Assembly: GCF_000227115.2 (NCBI RefSeq) | Contig: NC_016481.1 | Location: 761,259-825,258 of the forward strand | DNA: 64,000 nt | Source of the DNA: Naumovozyma dairenensis CBS 421 | Lineage: Eukaryota > Ascomycota > Saccharomycetes > Saccharomycetales > Saccharomycetaceae | Reading direction: 5' to 3' | Shown: in pieces, positions 20,477 through 33,783 of the stretch | How the letters are laid out: the number at the start of each line of letters is the position of its first letter | Numbering within the stretch: position 1 is the first letter of the stretch | Position numbers and translations under genes: made by a program | Notes under the pieces: generated by a model | Databases searched by the model: none | Told to the model about the DNA's origin: nothing | The model's input: the letters and a program-made list of their open reading frames with translations, nothing else

Positions 20477-22873
20477 ATGGAAGTTGTTCAAATAGAAGAC
20501 CATGTTCAATTGAATTTAAATGATAGCCTCGACACACCAATATTATCCAAATTAGTGAACTATGAACCATTATCAAACACGAACCTTAAATTTAAATCAT
20601 TTCCCTTAAGTGAATTATCTTCTACTGAATCATTCCGAGATCAAGAATCTCTAGTTATTAAAGATTTATTGAACGTATTACTAGGTTTAGATGGGGCATA
20701 TATTCGATATAATAATAGTTTCAATCCTGTTAATGATCATATACCAGATTTTAGAATTGCGAAGAAAATGGATTCTACTTTAAAGGCACTATGTAATAAA
20801 GTTGTGAAATTAGGGAGACAATATTTTTTTGTCTGTCGGTATATGGAACGATTATCTGATTTATCATTTGGAATGGTTTTACAAAGGTTATCTTTCGAAA
20901 TTAGACAGTTTATTCGATTATATTATTTGAGATTCGTTAATTCGTTGGAAAAGGAATTCATTGAAAATCTTAACTTCTCCATTAGAGATTTAGTCCAAAA
21001 GATCAAAGATTCTGAAATTGTTAAACAACTGGAGTTATTTTATCTAATTTGTTTGAAAATCGATAATGAAATGAATTTGAGGAATAATATAGATTTAATG
21101 GAACAGGATTTCAATAATTTTATTAATGATTTGAAAGATGAAACACAGTATAAGAGTGATATTTTATTAGCGACGGACAGTAGTATCTTACCTATTCCAA
21201 GAGGTGGTATAATATTGAAAATCGTCCAAGAATTTATTGAAGATAATTTGGGCGATAAATCAAGTGTTACATTTTTGAAAAATTTATTAAATAGTATTAG
21301 TGTTAATTATTGTGATATGCTACAACAATGGATGACCCAAGGTGAATTGATTGATCCGTATAATGAATTTATGATTTGTGACGCGATGAAGAATGCTGAT
21401 TTGAAAACAAATTACTTGAAATATGATGATAGATTATGGTTTACCCGATATCGTATTCGTAAAGACGGTCTCCTCAAGAAATTTGAACTTAAAGATGGGA
21501 ATGTACTGTTATTTAAAGTGTTAATGACAGGTAAATTATTAAACATACTTCGAACTAGTCTTAACATGAGTAAATTACCAATAGATAGTAACAATGACTT
21601 AACTGATTTCGTTCAGTTAACCGAGGGAACAAATCTTGAGTTATACATTAACAAATGGTATGAAAACGCAAACAGATTGTGTTTGCAATTGTATTTTGAA
21701 AGTTATGATTTAGAGTTATTTTTAAACTGTTTACAAAGAGAGTATTTTGGTTATCAAAATGGAAATGGCATTTCAATTTTCTTACAAAGAAACATAATCG
21801 ATCTATCAAGACATTATTCAAAGAATCATAAAGGTCTAGAGAGAAAGCTTTCACAGTATTTTGAATCTCAAAAACAATTTGTGCCTTCTGATAATTTAGT
21901 TTCACAACGTATGACTTTACAATTAGATAAAAACTCTTTCCAACAAGTGATCTTACAATACGTCCAACAAGATAATATACTGAATGATAAGAATCCATTA
22001 CAAGATAGTAGTGATAAAATCTTACATGCGCCGAATTTTGAAAATTTGAGATCCATTTTGTTAAATGAAGCAAGTCATTTACCAAAATCATCCAAAGAAT
22101 CTAGAAAAAGTAATATCCATTATTTGCAATTCAATTTGAATGTCCCGTATCCTTTAAATATCATAATTAGTAGAATTTGCATTGACCAATATCAAATAAT
22201 ATCAAGATATATCCATCTCCTCCAATATCACGGGAAACTGCTAGATGATACATGGTTTGAAATCAATAAACACAAAATATGGCGGTATAAAGGTTATAAT
22301 TCCAATATTAACCGAACTATCATTAAACGGTGTCGGATATTGCATAATAAGATGAATAATTTTGTTAAGGTGGTATTGGAATATTTCACACAAAACGTCA
22401 TTGATAAAGAAATTACAAAGATAATCAATTCGAATAAAGCGACTACGATTAATGATTTACAAAATGTTCTTCAAGAAAGTTTAACCAATATAATGACAAA
22501 TTGTTGCCTGTCACAATTAATCGAAATTCAGTTACAACTGTTTGAGATAATTCACAAATTTTCCAAATTCATTATTTCAATGAGACAAAAACTATGTCGT
22601 CTGAATCCAACAATATACGAGCATTACCTTTCAAGAAGTTATGAAGAAAACAACAATAATGCACAAGACGGCTATAATGAAGAAGAGGCCTTACTGTTGA
22701 CGTCTAATATTGGTGCTTATATTGAACAGGTTTATTTCGGATTTGATCAACATGTAGAAGCATTCATTGAAGGATTGACACATTATTACAATAGTAGGAC
22801 AGAAGTCCGTGATTCTGCTGGGAATGACAATAGTGGGCGGCTAATTAACTCGTTAAGGATGTTAAAGGGATAA
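20477..22873 (+). CDS. SPC97: Gamma-tubulin complex component Spc97 (GCP2)
   Basis: The 798-residue protein (yeast 823) pairs with Spc98 and two gamma-tubulins (Tub4) to form the small complex that nucleates microtubules at the spindle pole body. The early block KSFPLSELSSTESFRDQESLVIKDLLNVLLGLDG and the later ILRTSLNMSKLP region follow the GCP family, with the C-terminal gamma-tubulin-binding half around FNLNVPYPLNIIISRICIDQYQ. Residues are Asn/Ile-rich and fast-diverging, as usual for this family. Its place before ENO matches YHR172W/YHR174W. Confidence 0.95.
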   Translation: MEVVQIEDHVQLNLNDSLDTPILSKLVNYEPLSNTNLKFKSFPLSELSSTESFRDQESLVIKDLLNVLLGLDGAYIRYNNSFNPVNDHIPDFRIAKKMDSTLKALCNKVVKLGRQYFFVCRYMERLSDLSFGMVLQRLSFEIRQFIRLYYLRFVNSLEKEFIENLNFSIRDLVQKIKDSEIVKQLELFYLICLKIDNEMNLRNNIDLMEQDFNNFINDLKDETQYKSDILLATDSSILPIPRGGIILKIVQEFIEDNLGDKSSVTFLKNLLNSISVNYCDMLQQWMTQGELIDPYNEFMICDAMKNADLKTNYLKYDDRLWFTRYRIRKDGLLKKFELKDGNVLLFKVLMTGKLLNILRTSLNMSKLPIDSNNDLTDFVQLTEGTNLELYINKWYENANRLCLQLYFESYDLELFLNCLQREYFGYQNGNGISIFLQRNIIDLSRHYSKNHKGLERKLSQYFESQKQFVPSDNLVSQRMTLQLDKNSFQQVILQYVQQDNILNDKNPLQDSSDKILHAPNFENLRSILLNEASHLPKSSKESRKSNIHYLQFNLNVPYPLNIIISRICIDQYQIISRYIHLLQYHGKLLDDTWFEINKHKIWRYKGYNSNINRTIIKRCRILHNKMNNFVKVVLEYFTQNVIDKEITKIINSNKATTINDLQNVLQESLTNIMTNCCLSQLIEIQLQLFEIIHKFSKFIISMRQKLCRLNPTIYEHYLSRSYEENNNNAQDGYNEEEALLLTSNIGAYIEQVYFGFDQHVEAFIEGLTHYYNSRTEVRDSAGNDNSGRLINSLRMLKG

Positions 22874-22954
22874 CAAAAGTAGATGTAAAAATAGACATGC
22901 GGACCGGAGTTGGTGAAAAATTAAATTGTTGGGTTTTTCCAGGATCTAGATTTC

Positions 22955-22997
22955 AAACCCATACATCACAAAACACCCGCCTCTATTTCTGGCTTCC
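22955..22997 (+). promoter_or_regulatory. Rap1 site with Gcr1 CTTCC box upstream of enolase
   Basis: AAACCCATACATC at 22955-22967 fits the Rap1 consensus, and a CTTCC Gcr1 core lies at 22993-22997. This pairing is the classic upstream activation module of yeast glycolytic genes. It sits about 500-540 bp before the canonical enolase ATG. A TATA-like TATAAATG lies at 23360-23367. The two motifs are seen in the sequence; binding is inferred. Confidence 0.7.
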
Positions 22998-23491
22998 ACT
23001 ATTTGGTGCGCGCGATTTGAATTCCATCTCGCTATGTGCGTGCGTACGTAACAATTATCATCATCATGCTCGGCACGAAAAGACAAGGATCTTGTGAATA
23101 TGGAACAGACAAGAAGTTGATAGAAGATGAGCAGCAAGAAGGTACCACCTTGGTGATGAGAGGATGGAACAATCTTCCAATTTTGGTTGTTCTTCTTCAA
23201 TGGCAGCCACCACCAGCAGTTCAACTCAATTCAATCTTAACGTAACGTGGACATACGTACTTGTCCACAGTCAAGATCGTACGTGCTGTCGCTCTCCTAG
23301 GTACGTACATTGAAACTTTTTTATGCACATCGAATATAACAATAATTCATTCAATTTCATATAAATGCACGAATCTAATGAATATTTCTTAAATCAATTC
23401 CTTTCTCTTTCCATTTATGTTTTCATTTTTTTCTAAATCTTTCCTAAGAAACCAAGCAATTCATTGCAAATCAATTCATACTAAATCAATA

Positions 23492-24805
23492 ATGGCTGTC
23501 TCCAAAATTTACGCTAGATCCGTCTACGATTCCCGTGGTAACCCAACTGTCGAAGTTGAAATCACCACTGAAAACGGTGTTTTCAGAGCTATGGTCCCAT
23601 CTGGTGCTTCCACTGGTGTCCACGAAGCTTTGGAAATGAGAGATGAAGACAAATCCAAATGGTTAGGTAAGGGTGTTTTGAACGCTGTTGCCAACGTCAA
23701 CAACGTCATTGCTCCAGCTTTCGTTAAGGCTAACTTAGATGTCAAGGACCAAAAGGCTGTCGATGACTTCTTATTAAACTTGGATGGTACTGCCAACAAG
23801 TCTAAGTTAGGTGCTAACGCTATCTTAGGTGTCTCTTTAGCTGCTGCCAGAGCTGCTGCCGCTGAAAAGAACGTCCCATTGTACAAGCATTTGGCTGACT
23901 TATCTGGTGCTAAGACCTCTCCATACGTCTTACCAGTTCCATTCTTGAATGTTTTGAACGGTGGTTCCCACGCTGGTGGTGCTTTAGCTTTACAAGAATT
24001 CATGATTGCTCCAACTGGTGCTAAGACCTTCGCTGAAGCTTTGAGAATGGGTTCCGAAGTTTACCACAACTTGAAGTCTTTGACCAAGAAGAGATACGGT
24101 TCTTCTGCCGGTAACGTCGGTGACGAAGGTGGTGTTGCTCCAAACATTCAAACTGCTGAAGAAGCTTTAGATTTGATTGTTGATGCTATCAAGGCTGCTG
24201 GTCACGATGGTAAGATCAAGATTGCTTTGGATTGTGCTTCCTCCGAATTCTTCAAAGATGGTAAGTACGATTTGGACTTCAAGAACCCAGAATCTGACTC
24301 TTCTAAATGGTTATCTGGTCCACAATTAGCTGACTTGTACCACACTTTGATGAAGAAGTACCCAATTGTTTCTATTGAAGATCCATTTGCTGAAGATGAC
24401 TGGGAAGCTTGGTCTCACTTCTTCAAGACTGCTGGTATCCAAATTGTTGCTGATGATTTAACTGTCACCAACCCAGCTAGAATTGCTACTGCTATTGAAA
24501 AGAAGTCTGCTGATGCTTTGTTGTTGAAGGTTAACCAAATTGGTACCTTATCTGAATCCATCAAGGCTGCTAACGACTCTTTCGCCGCTGGCTGGGGTGT
24601 TATGGTTTCCCACAGATCTGGTGAAACTGAAGATACCTTCATTGCTGATTTGGTTGTTGGTTTGAGAACTGGTCAAATTAAGACTGGTGCTCCAGCTAGA
24701 TCCGAAAGATTGGCTAAGTTGAACCAAATCTTGAGAATCGAAGAAGAATTAGGTGACAAGGCTATCTTCGCTGGTGAAAACTTCCACACTGGTTTCAAGT
24801 TATAA
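23492..24805 (+). CDS. ENO2: Enolase (2-phosphoglycerate dehydratase)
   Basis: The 437-residue glycolytic enzyme converts 2-phosphoglycerate to phosphoenolpyruvate with Mg2+. It has the same length as yeast Eno1/Eno2, with landmarks [51 protein letters not shown] (catalytic Lys345 by yeast numbering) and [19 protein letters not shown]. Codon use is strongly biased to the preferred set (GGT, GCT, TTG, GTC), as expected for a very highly expressed gene. Synteny with SPC97 and CTR2 makes it the ENO2-track copy. The canonical start (aataATGgct) is used here. An in-frame ATG at 23417 would add a 25-residue presequence-like extension. Confidence 0.98.
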   Translation: MAVSKIYARSVYDSRGNPTVEVEITTENGVFRAMVPSGASTGVHEALEMRDEDKSKWLGKGVLNAVANVNNVIAPAFVKANLDVKDQKAVDDFLLNLDGTANKSKLGANAILGVSLAAARAAAAEKNVPLYKHLADLSGAKTSPYVLPVPFLNVLNGGSHAGGALALQEFMIAPTGAKTFAEALRMGSEVYHNLKSLTKKRYGSSAGNVGDEGGVAPNIQTAEEALDLIVDAIKAAGHDGKIKIALDCASSEFFKDGKYDLDFKNPESDSSKWLSGPQLADLYHTLMKKYPIVSIEDPFAEDDWEAWSHFFKTAGIQIVADDLTVTNPARIATAIEKKSADALLLKVNQIGTLSESIKAANDSFAAGWGVMVSHRSGETEDTFIADLVVGLRTGQIKTGAPARSERLAKLNQILRIEEELGDKAIFAGENFHTGFKL

Positions 24806-25381
24806 GCTACTTATTAAATGATCTTTTATGATATCTCATTTTCTATATAGTTTACAATTTTATACTAATGCCTCTTTATGATAAATATAAATAGTTAGGT
24901 TTAATTTATGCATCGCTTTTGCGTTCATGTCATAATTGTTTTATTGTGTCTTGCTTAATTTTTCTAAATAGATCTATGAAGGATAGTTCTAATTTCTCAA
25001 AAGACCTTTAAGTATATCGTTGAGAATATCGACTATTGTAAACTTGATTCAGAAAATTGATTCGTACCCTTACATGTTTGATTATTAGTTCAAGTGATCG
25101 TATGTACGGACTTGACGATTTCAGTATCTTATTATTTGTATCATATAAATTGTGTGCTGTTTTATGCACTGGTACCTTTTAAATGATAAGATTTAGAGGT
25201 GCAACAAAGTGCACGGGAACTTTACACTGGGTACAGCGAAACAGACTTGCGTACAGATTGGAGTTCGATTAGGACCTCAATGAAAAGGATGTCAAAAGGA
25301 CTCATGCAGAAGAACAACCTAACTCTACTCTATAGTTTATTGCAAGGTAAAACTTTTGGATAAGGGATAGTTCAAAGTAGC
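24806..25381. other. ENO-CTR2 intergenic
   Basis: This 576-bp AT-rich spacer carries the enolase 3' end and the CTR2 promoter. I see no ORF or RNA gene, and no clear Mac1 (TTTGCTC) site. Confidence 0.55.
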
Positions 25382-25930
25382 ATGACATTACTTCCACCAC
25401 AAGTGAGGGACCATTTAATGAATAATCAAAAAAATAAAGAGACGAATATGAATATGATTCATAACAACCATCACTCAATGGAATCACATCAACACATGGT
25501 AGGTAAAGATATGGATATGGGAGAAGACTCATGTTCCATGAACATGTTATTCAGTTGGTCATACAAGAATACTTGTGTTGTTTTCAAATGGTGGCATATT
25601 CGTTCCTTCTTTGGATTAATTATAAGCTGTTTGAGCATTATGACTTTATCATATCTTTATGAATATTTTAAATATCGTCTTAATTCATACGAAGAAAACG
25701 AATTGAAAAGGAATTCCAATGCAGTTAATACGAGAAAGTTCAAATTACATACAAGTATTTGGTATGCGGTTCAAGTTGGGTTTTCATTCATGCTCATGCT
25801 TGTTTTCATGACATATAATGGCTGGTTAATGTTAGCTGTTGTGTTTGGAGCATTTTTGGGACACTATTCTTGGAATGTCCCAAATTCTATAAAGTCTACT
25901 CTCGGTTCACAATCTTTGGCATGCCATTGA
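25382..25930 (+). CDS. CTR2: Vacuolar copper transporter Ctr2
   Basis: The 182-residue protein (yeast 189) is a low-affinity copper transporter that releases Cu(I) from the vacuole. The N terminus is rich in Met and His (around MNMIHNNHHSMESHQHMVGK), the usual copper-binding ectodomain. Three membrane spans follow: near FFGLIISCLSIMTLSYLYEY, then FSFMLMLVFMTYNGW with the MxxxM-type copper-selective motif, then LAVVFGAFLGHYSW with the GxxxG packing motif that builds the trimeric pore. Position between ENO and FMO1 matches YHR175W. Confidence 0.94.
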   Translation: MTLLPPQVRDHLMNNQKNKETNMNMIHNNHHSMESHQHMVGKDMDMGEDSCSMNMLFSWSYKNTCVVFKWWHIRSFFGLIISCLSIMTLSYLYEYFKYRLNSYEENELKRNSNAVNTRKFKLHTSIWYAVQVGFSFMLMLVFMTYNGWLMLAVVFGAFLGHYSWNVPNSIKSTLGSQSLACH

Positions 25931-26373
25931 TCTTTTTTTTTCGTAGCTCCATCATACCTCTATATAGGCTTATGTTTGCTACGTAACTTCTATATTTCAT
26001 ACTAATACCTTTTAGCTATTCCATAGACACAAGGCATATTTTTTATCTTTGAAGGTGGCAGGAATAAGAAGTGCAAGAAATTATTAATCTTATAGTGTAC
26101 TGAAACGAAGCTGAAACCATTGTGAGTGTCTGAGCAAATTTTCAAATAACAACCAAAATGAGGAATGTACAAAAAATCTTGACTCGAATTTATGATATAA
26201 CAAAAAACAAAAAAGCAAGAACTGATCAGGACTACGAATTAAATTGGTGATATAAAGATATATAGCCCATAAGAATACAAAAATGACATTCCCTTGTAAA
26301 CCATTATCATAAGTGTCAGAGTGTCTTTTCCCACCACAGTTTTATATTTCGACCTTCGAAAAAAACAGACAGT

Positions 26374-26381
26374 TAACACCG
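26374..26381 (-). promoter_or_regulatory. Stb5-type motif upstream of FMO1
   Basis: The minus strand reads CGGTGTTA, fitting the Stb5 consensus CGGNSTTA, 188 bp before the FMO1 ATG. The rest of the 638-bp CTR2-FMO1 spacer (25931-26568) shows no supported gene. Identical cores precede STB5 and GND in this window. Confidence 0.5.
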
Positions 26382-26568
26382 CCCTTTCAAAAAGTCCGAA
26401 CTTGCAGAAGAGATCTTTTAAGGAACTTTGTAAACTATATAAATGAAAAGGAGGATATATTCCTTTTACTACCACTCATCTTAGCTTCTATTACAAATTT
26501 TTAACGTCTTAAATATACTTAAAAGTTGAAAATTATTAAAAAGCAAGAATTCAAAAATACTATTGACT

Positions 26569-27864
26569 ATGACAGGCCAAGAAAGAAGAAAAGTTGCAAT
26601 CATTGGCGCAGGTCCAGGGGGTCTAGCCACAACAAGGGTATTTCTCGAGAACACAACCACTTTCGACATTAAAATCTTCGAGAAAGATAGTCAAATCGGT
26701 GGTGTTTGGTATTATCCTGAAGATAATAAAGAAGGAAGAGTCATGTATGATTACTTAGAGACAAATCTTTCCAAGGAATTAATGCAATTTAGTGGGTTCC
26801 CATTTGGAGAACATATTAGGAAGTTCCCTACTAGGAATGATGTTTATGATTATTTAAGGAGTTACTATAAGCGTTTTATTGTTAATAATGAAAGAGTTCA
26901 AATCCATTTCAATAATGAAGTTACCGGTATAAAGAAAGTGAAAAATGAGTGGGAAGTTACCATCAAAGATGAGGAAGATGTGTTAAAGTTTGATTACGTT
27001 GTCATTGCTACAGGTCATTTTACTGAACCCAATATACCAAAAGGAATTCCAAATTTGGAACACTGGTTTACAAATAAGCATGCCTTCCATGCGAAGGATT
27101 TTCAAAATGCTGAAATTGCAAGAGGGAAAACCATTGTAGTCATTGGAAATGGTAGCTCAGGTACTGACATTAGAAATCAATTGTCGACCGTCGCAAGGAA
27201 AGTCTATAATAGTGTCAATGATCCAAGTTTATCTTCTCCGTTAGATAATTTTAAAGATATAATAGAATTAGTTCCAAAAATTATCAAAACTAACTGGGAA
27301 TCTCGTTCCATCGAGTTAGAGGATGGCCGTGTTCTTAAGAATGTTGATTACCTGATTTATGCAACTGGTTACCTTTATGCTTTCCCATTCTTTGAAGAAA
27401 AGATGAAAGTTGAGTTATTAGGAGAAGATAGGACTTCAAAAGGGGTTCATCATCTATGGGAACATTTATTTTACCAACCTGACCCAACATTGGCTTTTTC
27501 ATTATTACCCACCATGGTAGTCCCATTCCCGTTAGCAGAGTTACAGGCATGTGTTATTGTAAAAGTATTCACCAATAAATTGACTGTATCAAAACATACT
27601 GAAGAAGATTTTGGGAATCGTCATGGCTTTTCGTTCGCAACCGGTGAAGACATTGATTATTATAGACATTTACAAGCTTTACTTGAAATGAGTGGTGGTA
27701 ACGATGATCCTTTCCAGCCCGTTAAATGGGATGAATCACATAAAAGGTTAAGAATCAAAAATGTCAAAGATAAAGAGAATAGAAACTTACTGCTATCAAA
27801 ATTTGCCTCAGAACTAAGGGAACGAAAAGAAGTGTATCGTTTACCGCCACCAGAGTATACATAA
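26569..27864 (+). CDS. FMO1: Flavin-containing monooxygenase Fmo1
   Basis: The 431-residue enzyme (yeast 432) oxidises biological thiols such as glutathione with NADPH and O2 and helps keep the endoplasmic reticulum oxidising. The FAD Rossmann motif VAIIGAGPGGLATTRV is at the N terminus, the NADPH motif VVIGNGSSGTDI is mid-protein, and the linking ATGHFTEPNIP motif of the family is present. The start is the ATG at 26569 (MTGQERRK). There is no membrane anchor, as in yeast Fmo1. It stands next to STB5, the NADPH regulator. Confidence 0.95.
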   Translation: MTGQERRKVAIIGAGPGGLATTRVFLENTTTFDIKIFEKDSQIGGVWYYPEDNKEGRVMYDYLETNLSKELMQFSGFPFGEHIRKFPTRNDVYDYLRSYYKRFIVNNERVQIHFNNEVTGIKKVKNEWEVTIKDEEDVLKFDYVVIATGHFTEPNIPKGIPNLEHWFTNKHAFHAKDFQNAEIARGKTIVVIGNGSSGTDIRNQLSTVARKVYNSVNDPSLSSPLDNFKDIIELVPKIIKTNWESRSIELEDGRVLKNVDYLIYATGYLYAFPFFEEKMKVELLGEDRTSKGVHHLWEHLFYQPDPTLAFSLLPTMVVPFPLAELQACVIVKVFTNKLTVSKHTEEDFGNRHGFSFATGEDIDYYRHLQALLEMSGGNDDPFQPVKWDESHKRLRIKNVKDKENRNLLLSKFASELRERKEVYRLPPPEYT

Positions 27865-28108
27865 TAAAATAATATATATTTTCAACCCAATGTAATAAAT
27901 GTATCTTAGAGATATTAAAAAAGTGGAGTAAAAGAGAATATGTCACTAGGTATATCCCAAACTGGTGATATGTCAGCATCAGCATATTACGTATATATAC
28001 TTTTTATAGTTTTCTTAAATAAAGTTTTCTCGCCAAGAAGTTCGGGGAAGAAAAGAAGAAATACGAGGAACGTGGAAAACAATCAACAGGAGAAAACAAA
28101 ACAATAAA

Positions 28109-28116
28109 TAACACCG
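28109..28116 (-). promoter_or_regulatory. Stb5-type motif in the STB5 promoter
   Basis: The minus strand reads CGGTGTTATT, an excellent fit to the Stb5 consensus, 140 bp before the STB5 ATG, in the 391-bp FMO1-STB5 spacer. This suggests autoregulation (inference). Confidence 0.55.
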
Positions 28117-28255
28117 GTTTTCAACTTTAATCTCGAACTAATAATACAGATTTTTCTTCAAAGGGTAAGCTAGCTTTAACTAGATTTTGATTGTACATAC
28201 ATAAAATTATTGTGTCGATACCGACCTTTAGTTAGCACATTATACTAGCGAAAAA

Positions 28256-30586
28256 ATGTATGATGCTCAACAACAACATAGAAGCGAACCCTATTCCTGT
28301 TCCAGATGTAGACGGTTAAAAAAGAAATGTCTCAAAGAAGTCCCAACTTGTTCAAATTGTATGAAGGCTAATAAGGAATGTGTATATCTGGGAAGAGCTC
28401 CCAGGAGGACAAAGAAAGAAATACTGGCTGCTGCTCTTCGAGGTGAATATGTTCCAAATAAAAGGCACAAAAGCGAACAACATGTCCCTGGTATTGATGA
28501 TGTCAACTCGACAATCTCCAACCAAGGGTCTAACAACGTATCAGCGGGAAGTAGCGCTTCTCAGTTAAACACGAGCCTTGGCCCACCTACTCCCAATTTC
28601 TATGTGCCCATTAATGATGCACAACGTATACCCAGTCCAACTTTAAATTCTATAAGGAAACTAGACGGTATGGACGATACTTCCCCTCGAATACTAACAA
28701 GTACTCAGGGGGCAAGCGAAGGGTTTAACTCATTGATATCTGCTCTTTCCTCATCAGATACAACTGAGAATACTCCGCCCTCATACCCACCGCCGCAAAA
28801 CAATTTAATGAACAATAATAATGAAAGAGATCATCAAATGATGACTTCACTGCCGCCTATATTGAATGAAAGTGAAAATCCAACTAATCCTATGGGCATG
28901 TCATTAACTCCACCTGCCACAAATTTGCCTGTTAGTAGTAACCAACTATCAAGTAAACATTCTTCTTTAACACCCATTTTGTCTCAAATTCAAGAACAAG
29001 ATGAAACCTTCAAACAACAAATTACAACCAATGAACTCAATTATGAATTTAAAGGTATGAAGGATATAAATACATTGAGTACATCTCTAACTCCAGGACC
29101 TACTAGAGCCATGTCAATCCCCATTCATTCATCTGCACTAGAAATGGAAACAATTGGTTCTGTTTTCAAAGGTGGGCGGACGACATCATGGTTACATCAT
29201 GACGGGACATACAAACCTATCGGTAGATCCTTATTAGACAGGTTCATAGCTGCATATTTCAAACATAACCATAGGCTTTTCCCTATGATTGATAAAATTG
29301 CTTTCCTTAATGACGTTTCTAAAATCTCTGATTTCGAATCATTAGAAAAAAATATTGACACAGGAAGTGAATACAATATTTTAATTTTTAAAATATATAT
29401 GATAATGGCCATCGGTTGTACTACATTAAGAAGAGCAGGGATGCTTAACGTAGAAGAAGAAGATTTAAGTGAACATTTATCATATTTAGCAATGAAGAAA
29501 TTCTCCTATGTGATACAATTGCAAAATATTGAGACTGTTAGATGTCTTTTACTGTTAGGTATTTATTCATTTTTTGAACCAAGAGGTTCATCATCATGGA
29601 CAATTAGTGGACTTATTATGAGGTTAACAATTGCGCTGGGTCTTAACAAGGCGCTGACTCCCAAGAAAATGAAATTATTATCTGCCATTGAGATGGAAGC
29701 TCGAAACAGAGTATTTTGGAGTGCATATTGCTTTGAAAGATTGGTTTCCACTAGTTTAGGGAGGTTTTCTGCTATTGATGATGATGAAATAACAATTGGT
29801 TTACCACGTCCACTTTATGATGGAGAAAAAGACGAAATTGAAGTTACTAGAACGATGATTGAACTAAGGAAAATTGCAGGTAGAATCTATAAACAAGTTC
29901 ATTCAGTTAGTGTAAGTAGACAAAATCTTTCCATTGAACAGAAAAATAAAATCATTGAAGGCCTAAGTACTGAATTAGATGGAATCTACGAGAAAGAATC
30001 AAAGAAAATGCAACTACATAATTCGAAACGATTAGCAGAGAAGGATCAAATAAAAAACCAAATTTGTAATGCCATTTCTTACCATAATTCTGATAATTGG
30101 TTGACAATGAGATATGCGCAATTACAAATTTTATTGTTTAGACCATCCACGTTAATACCTAAACCATCCATTGAATCATTAACTAAACTAGGTGAATGTT
30201 GTTTATTGGCATGGAGACATACTTATCTGTTATATACAAAAAAATTATTACCATTGAATTGGATAACACTTTTCAGGACGTTAACTATTTGTAATACTAT
30301 TCTTTATTGTCTTTGTCAATGGAGCATTGATTTGATTGAAAGTAAAATTGAAATTCAACAATGTGTAGAAATTTTACAACATTTTGGTGAGAAATGGATA
30401 TTCGCAAAAAGATGTGCCGATGTTTTCCAAAATATGAGTAATACTATTTTAGAGATTAGTTTAAGTCACGGTAAAGTGCCTAATATGGATAAATTAACAA
30501 GAGAATTATTTGGTGCTAGTGACGCTTATCAAGATATTTTGGATGAAAATAATGTCGATGTTTCCTGGGTTGATAAATTGATGTGA
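28256..30586 (+). CDS. STB5: Zn2Cys6 transcription factor Stb5
   Basis: The 776-residue protein (yeast 743) is a zinc-cluster activator that in yeast controls NADPH-producing genes, chiefly of the pentose phosphate pathway, and multidrug resistance genes. The binuclear cluster uses Cys15, 18, 25, 32, 35 and 42 in the segment beginning CSRCRRLKKKCLKEVPTC. A low-complexity Ser/Asn/Pro-rich linker runs to about residue 320. The fungal-specific transcription-factor domain (regions such as LIMRLTIALGLNKA and FWSAYCFERLVSTSLGR) fills the C-terminal half. It lies between FMO1 and OYE, as in YHR178W. Confidence 0.95.
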   Translation: MYDAQQQHRSEPYSCSRCRRLKKKCLKEVPTCSNCMKANKECVYLGRAPRRTKKEILAAALRGEYVPNKRHKSEQHVPGIDDVNSTISNQGSNNVSAGSSASQLNTSLGPPTPNFYVPINDAQRIPSPTLNSIRKLDGMDDTSPRILTSTQGASEGFNSLISALSSSDTTENTPPSYPPPQNNLMNNNNERDHQMMTSLPPILNESENPTNPMGMSLTPPATNLPVSSNQLSSKHSSLTPILSQIQEQDETFKQQITTNELNYEFKGMKDINTLSTSLTPGPTRAMSIPIHSSALEMETIGSVFKGGRTTSWLHHDGTYKPIGRSLLDRFIAAYFKHNHRLFPMIDKIAFLNDVSKISDFESLEKNIDTGSEYNILIFKIYMIMAIGCTTLRRAGMLNVEEEDLSEHLSYLAMKKFSYVIQLQNIETVRCLLLLGIYSFFEPRGSSSWTISGLIMRLTIALGLNKALTPKKMKLLSAIEMEARNRVFWSAYCFERLVSTSLGRFSAIDDDEITIGLPRPLYDGEKDEIEVTRTMIELRKIAGRIYKQVHSVSVSRQNLSIEQKNKIIEGLSTELDGIYEKESKKMQLHNSKRLAEKDQIKNQICNAISYHNSDNWLTMRYAQLQILLFRPSTLIPKPSIESLTKLGECCLLAWRHTYLLYTKKLLPLNWITLFRTLTICNTILYCLCQWSIDLIESKIEIQQCVEILQHFGEKWIFAKRCADVFQNMSNTILEISLSHGKVPNMDKLTRELFGASDAYQDILDENNVDVSWVDKLM

Positions 30587-32870
<2,284 letters not shown>

Positions 32871-33783
32871 GCCAACTTAAAATGACTTTTACGATTTTTT
32901 ACACCCTTCTTCTAAACTACTTATATAGGTTTGTATGATGTTAACTAAATAATTAGGAATAGAATAAAAGAAGAAATTTATGACTAAATATTGCTTGAAT
33001 CACCGTAACGTTCAATTAATTACTTGCTCAAAGATAGGGTTTTATATTGTTCTCAGAATGAATTGTTATTATGCCTTCCTTAAAACTTCTTATTAATTTT
33101 ATTTCTTAGCGGAATGGAATACTGTTTCTAAAAATTTGGTATTGTGAAATTACTACTTTGGGTCAAATTCGACTAACCCGCTATCCGATATTAATAACCG
33201 GATTTCCCCTACCATTGCATCTCGATATACGAGTGCCGCACCCTATAAAGAATGACAGACTTGAAACATGAACTAACTTGAAACATTAAGCACACCCAAT
33301 GACAATATACGAAATTACCCATTGAGGAAATAACTAATGAAGTAGATTAAAACAAACTGATCTGTCGGAATTATATGTATCTGGCACACAGTGTACAGAC
33401 ACGTGGTTTCGTACAACACGATATATGTTTTCTATATAAGAAAATTTTTATTCCATATGTAAAGTGTATAATATATATTACTCTCCTGTCCTAGGACGGG
33501 GAGGAGCAATTCTGCAAAGAATCTACCTATAAGGTCAGATCCTGCAGTCTAAGATGCGTCCAATATATGGTTTAATATGTTATATCTCCTAAGAGGCAAT
33601 ACGCTTCGAATATGATCGATAGAATCGTATACTAGAATCATCGATAATTAAACTAATCAGATACTCGCATATTTAACAAGTCTCTTCCACTGCAAGTCAT
33701 TAAATTAAGTACTTAACTTTAGTATCTCCCCACTGAGGCCGCATTGATCCCAGCTCTCAATAAAACAAAAAATGTAAAATTTA
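32871..33783. other. OYE-tRNA-Thr intergenic
   Basis: These 913 bp upstream of the tRNA gene hold no ORF I can support. A GC-richer segment at about 33480-33600 could be a decayed retrotransposon LTR, common near yeast tRNA genes, but I found no terminal TG/CA boundaries or duplication. A short repeat of CTTGAAACAT appears near 33260-33287. Confidence 0.45.

Noticed and set aside
22897..23245. Overlapping ORFs of 66-92 codons in the enolase promoter
   Set aside because: They are low-complexity, mutually overlapping and coincide with the Rap1/Gcr1 promoter region.
26313..26504. A 63-codon ORF upstream of FMO1
   Set aside because: It needs a non-ATG start and lies across the FMO1 promoter.
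33476..33720. Possible solo LTR upstream of tRNA-Thr
   Set aside because: The location and composition suggest it, but no TG...CA ends, inverted repeat or target duplication could be defined.
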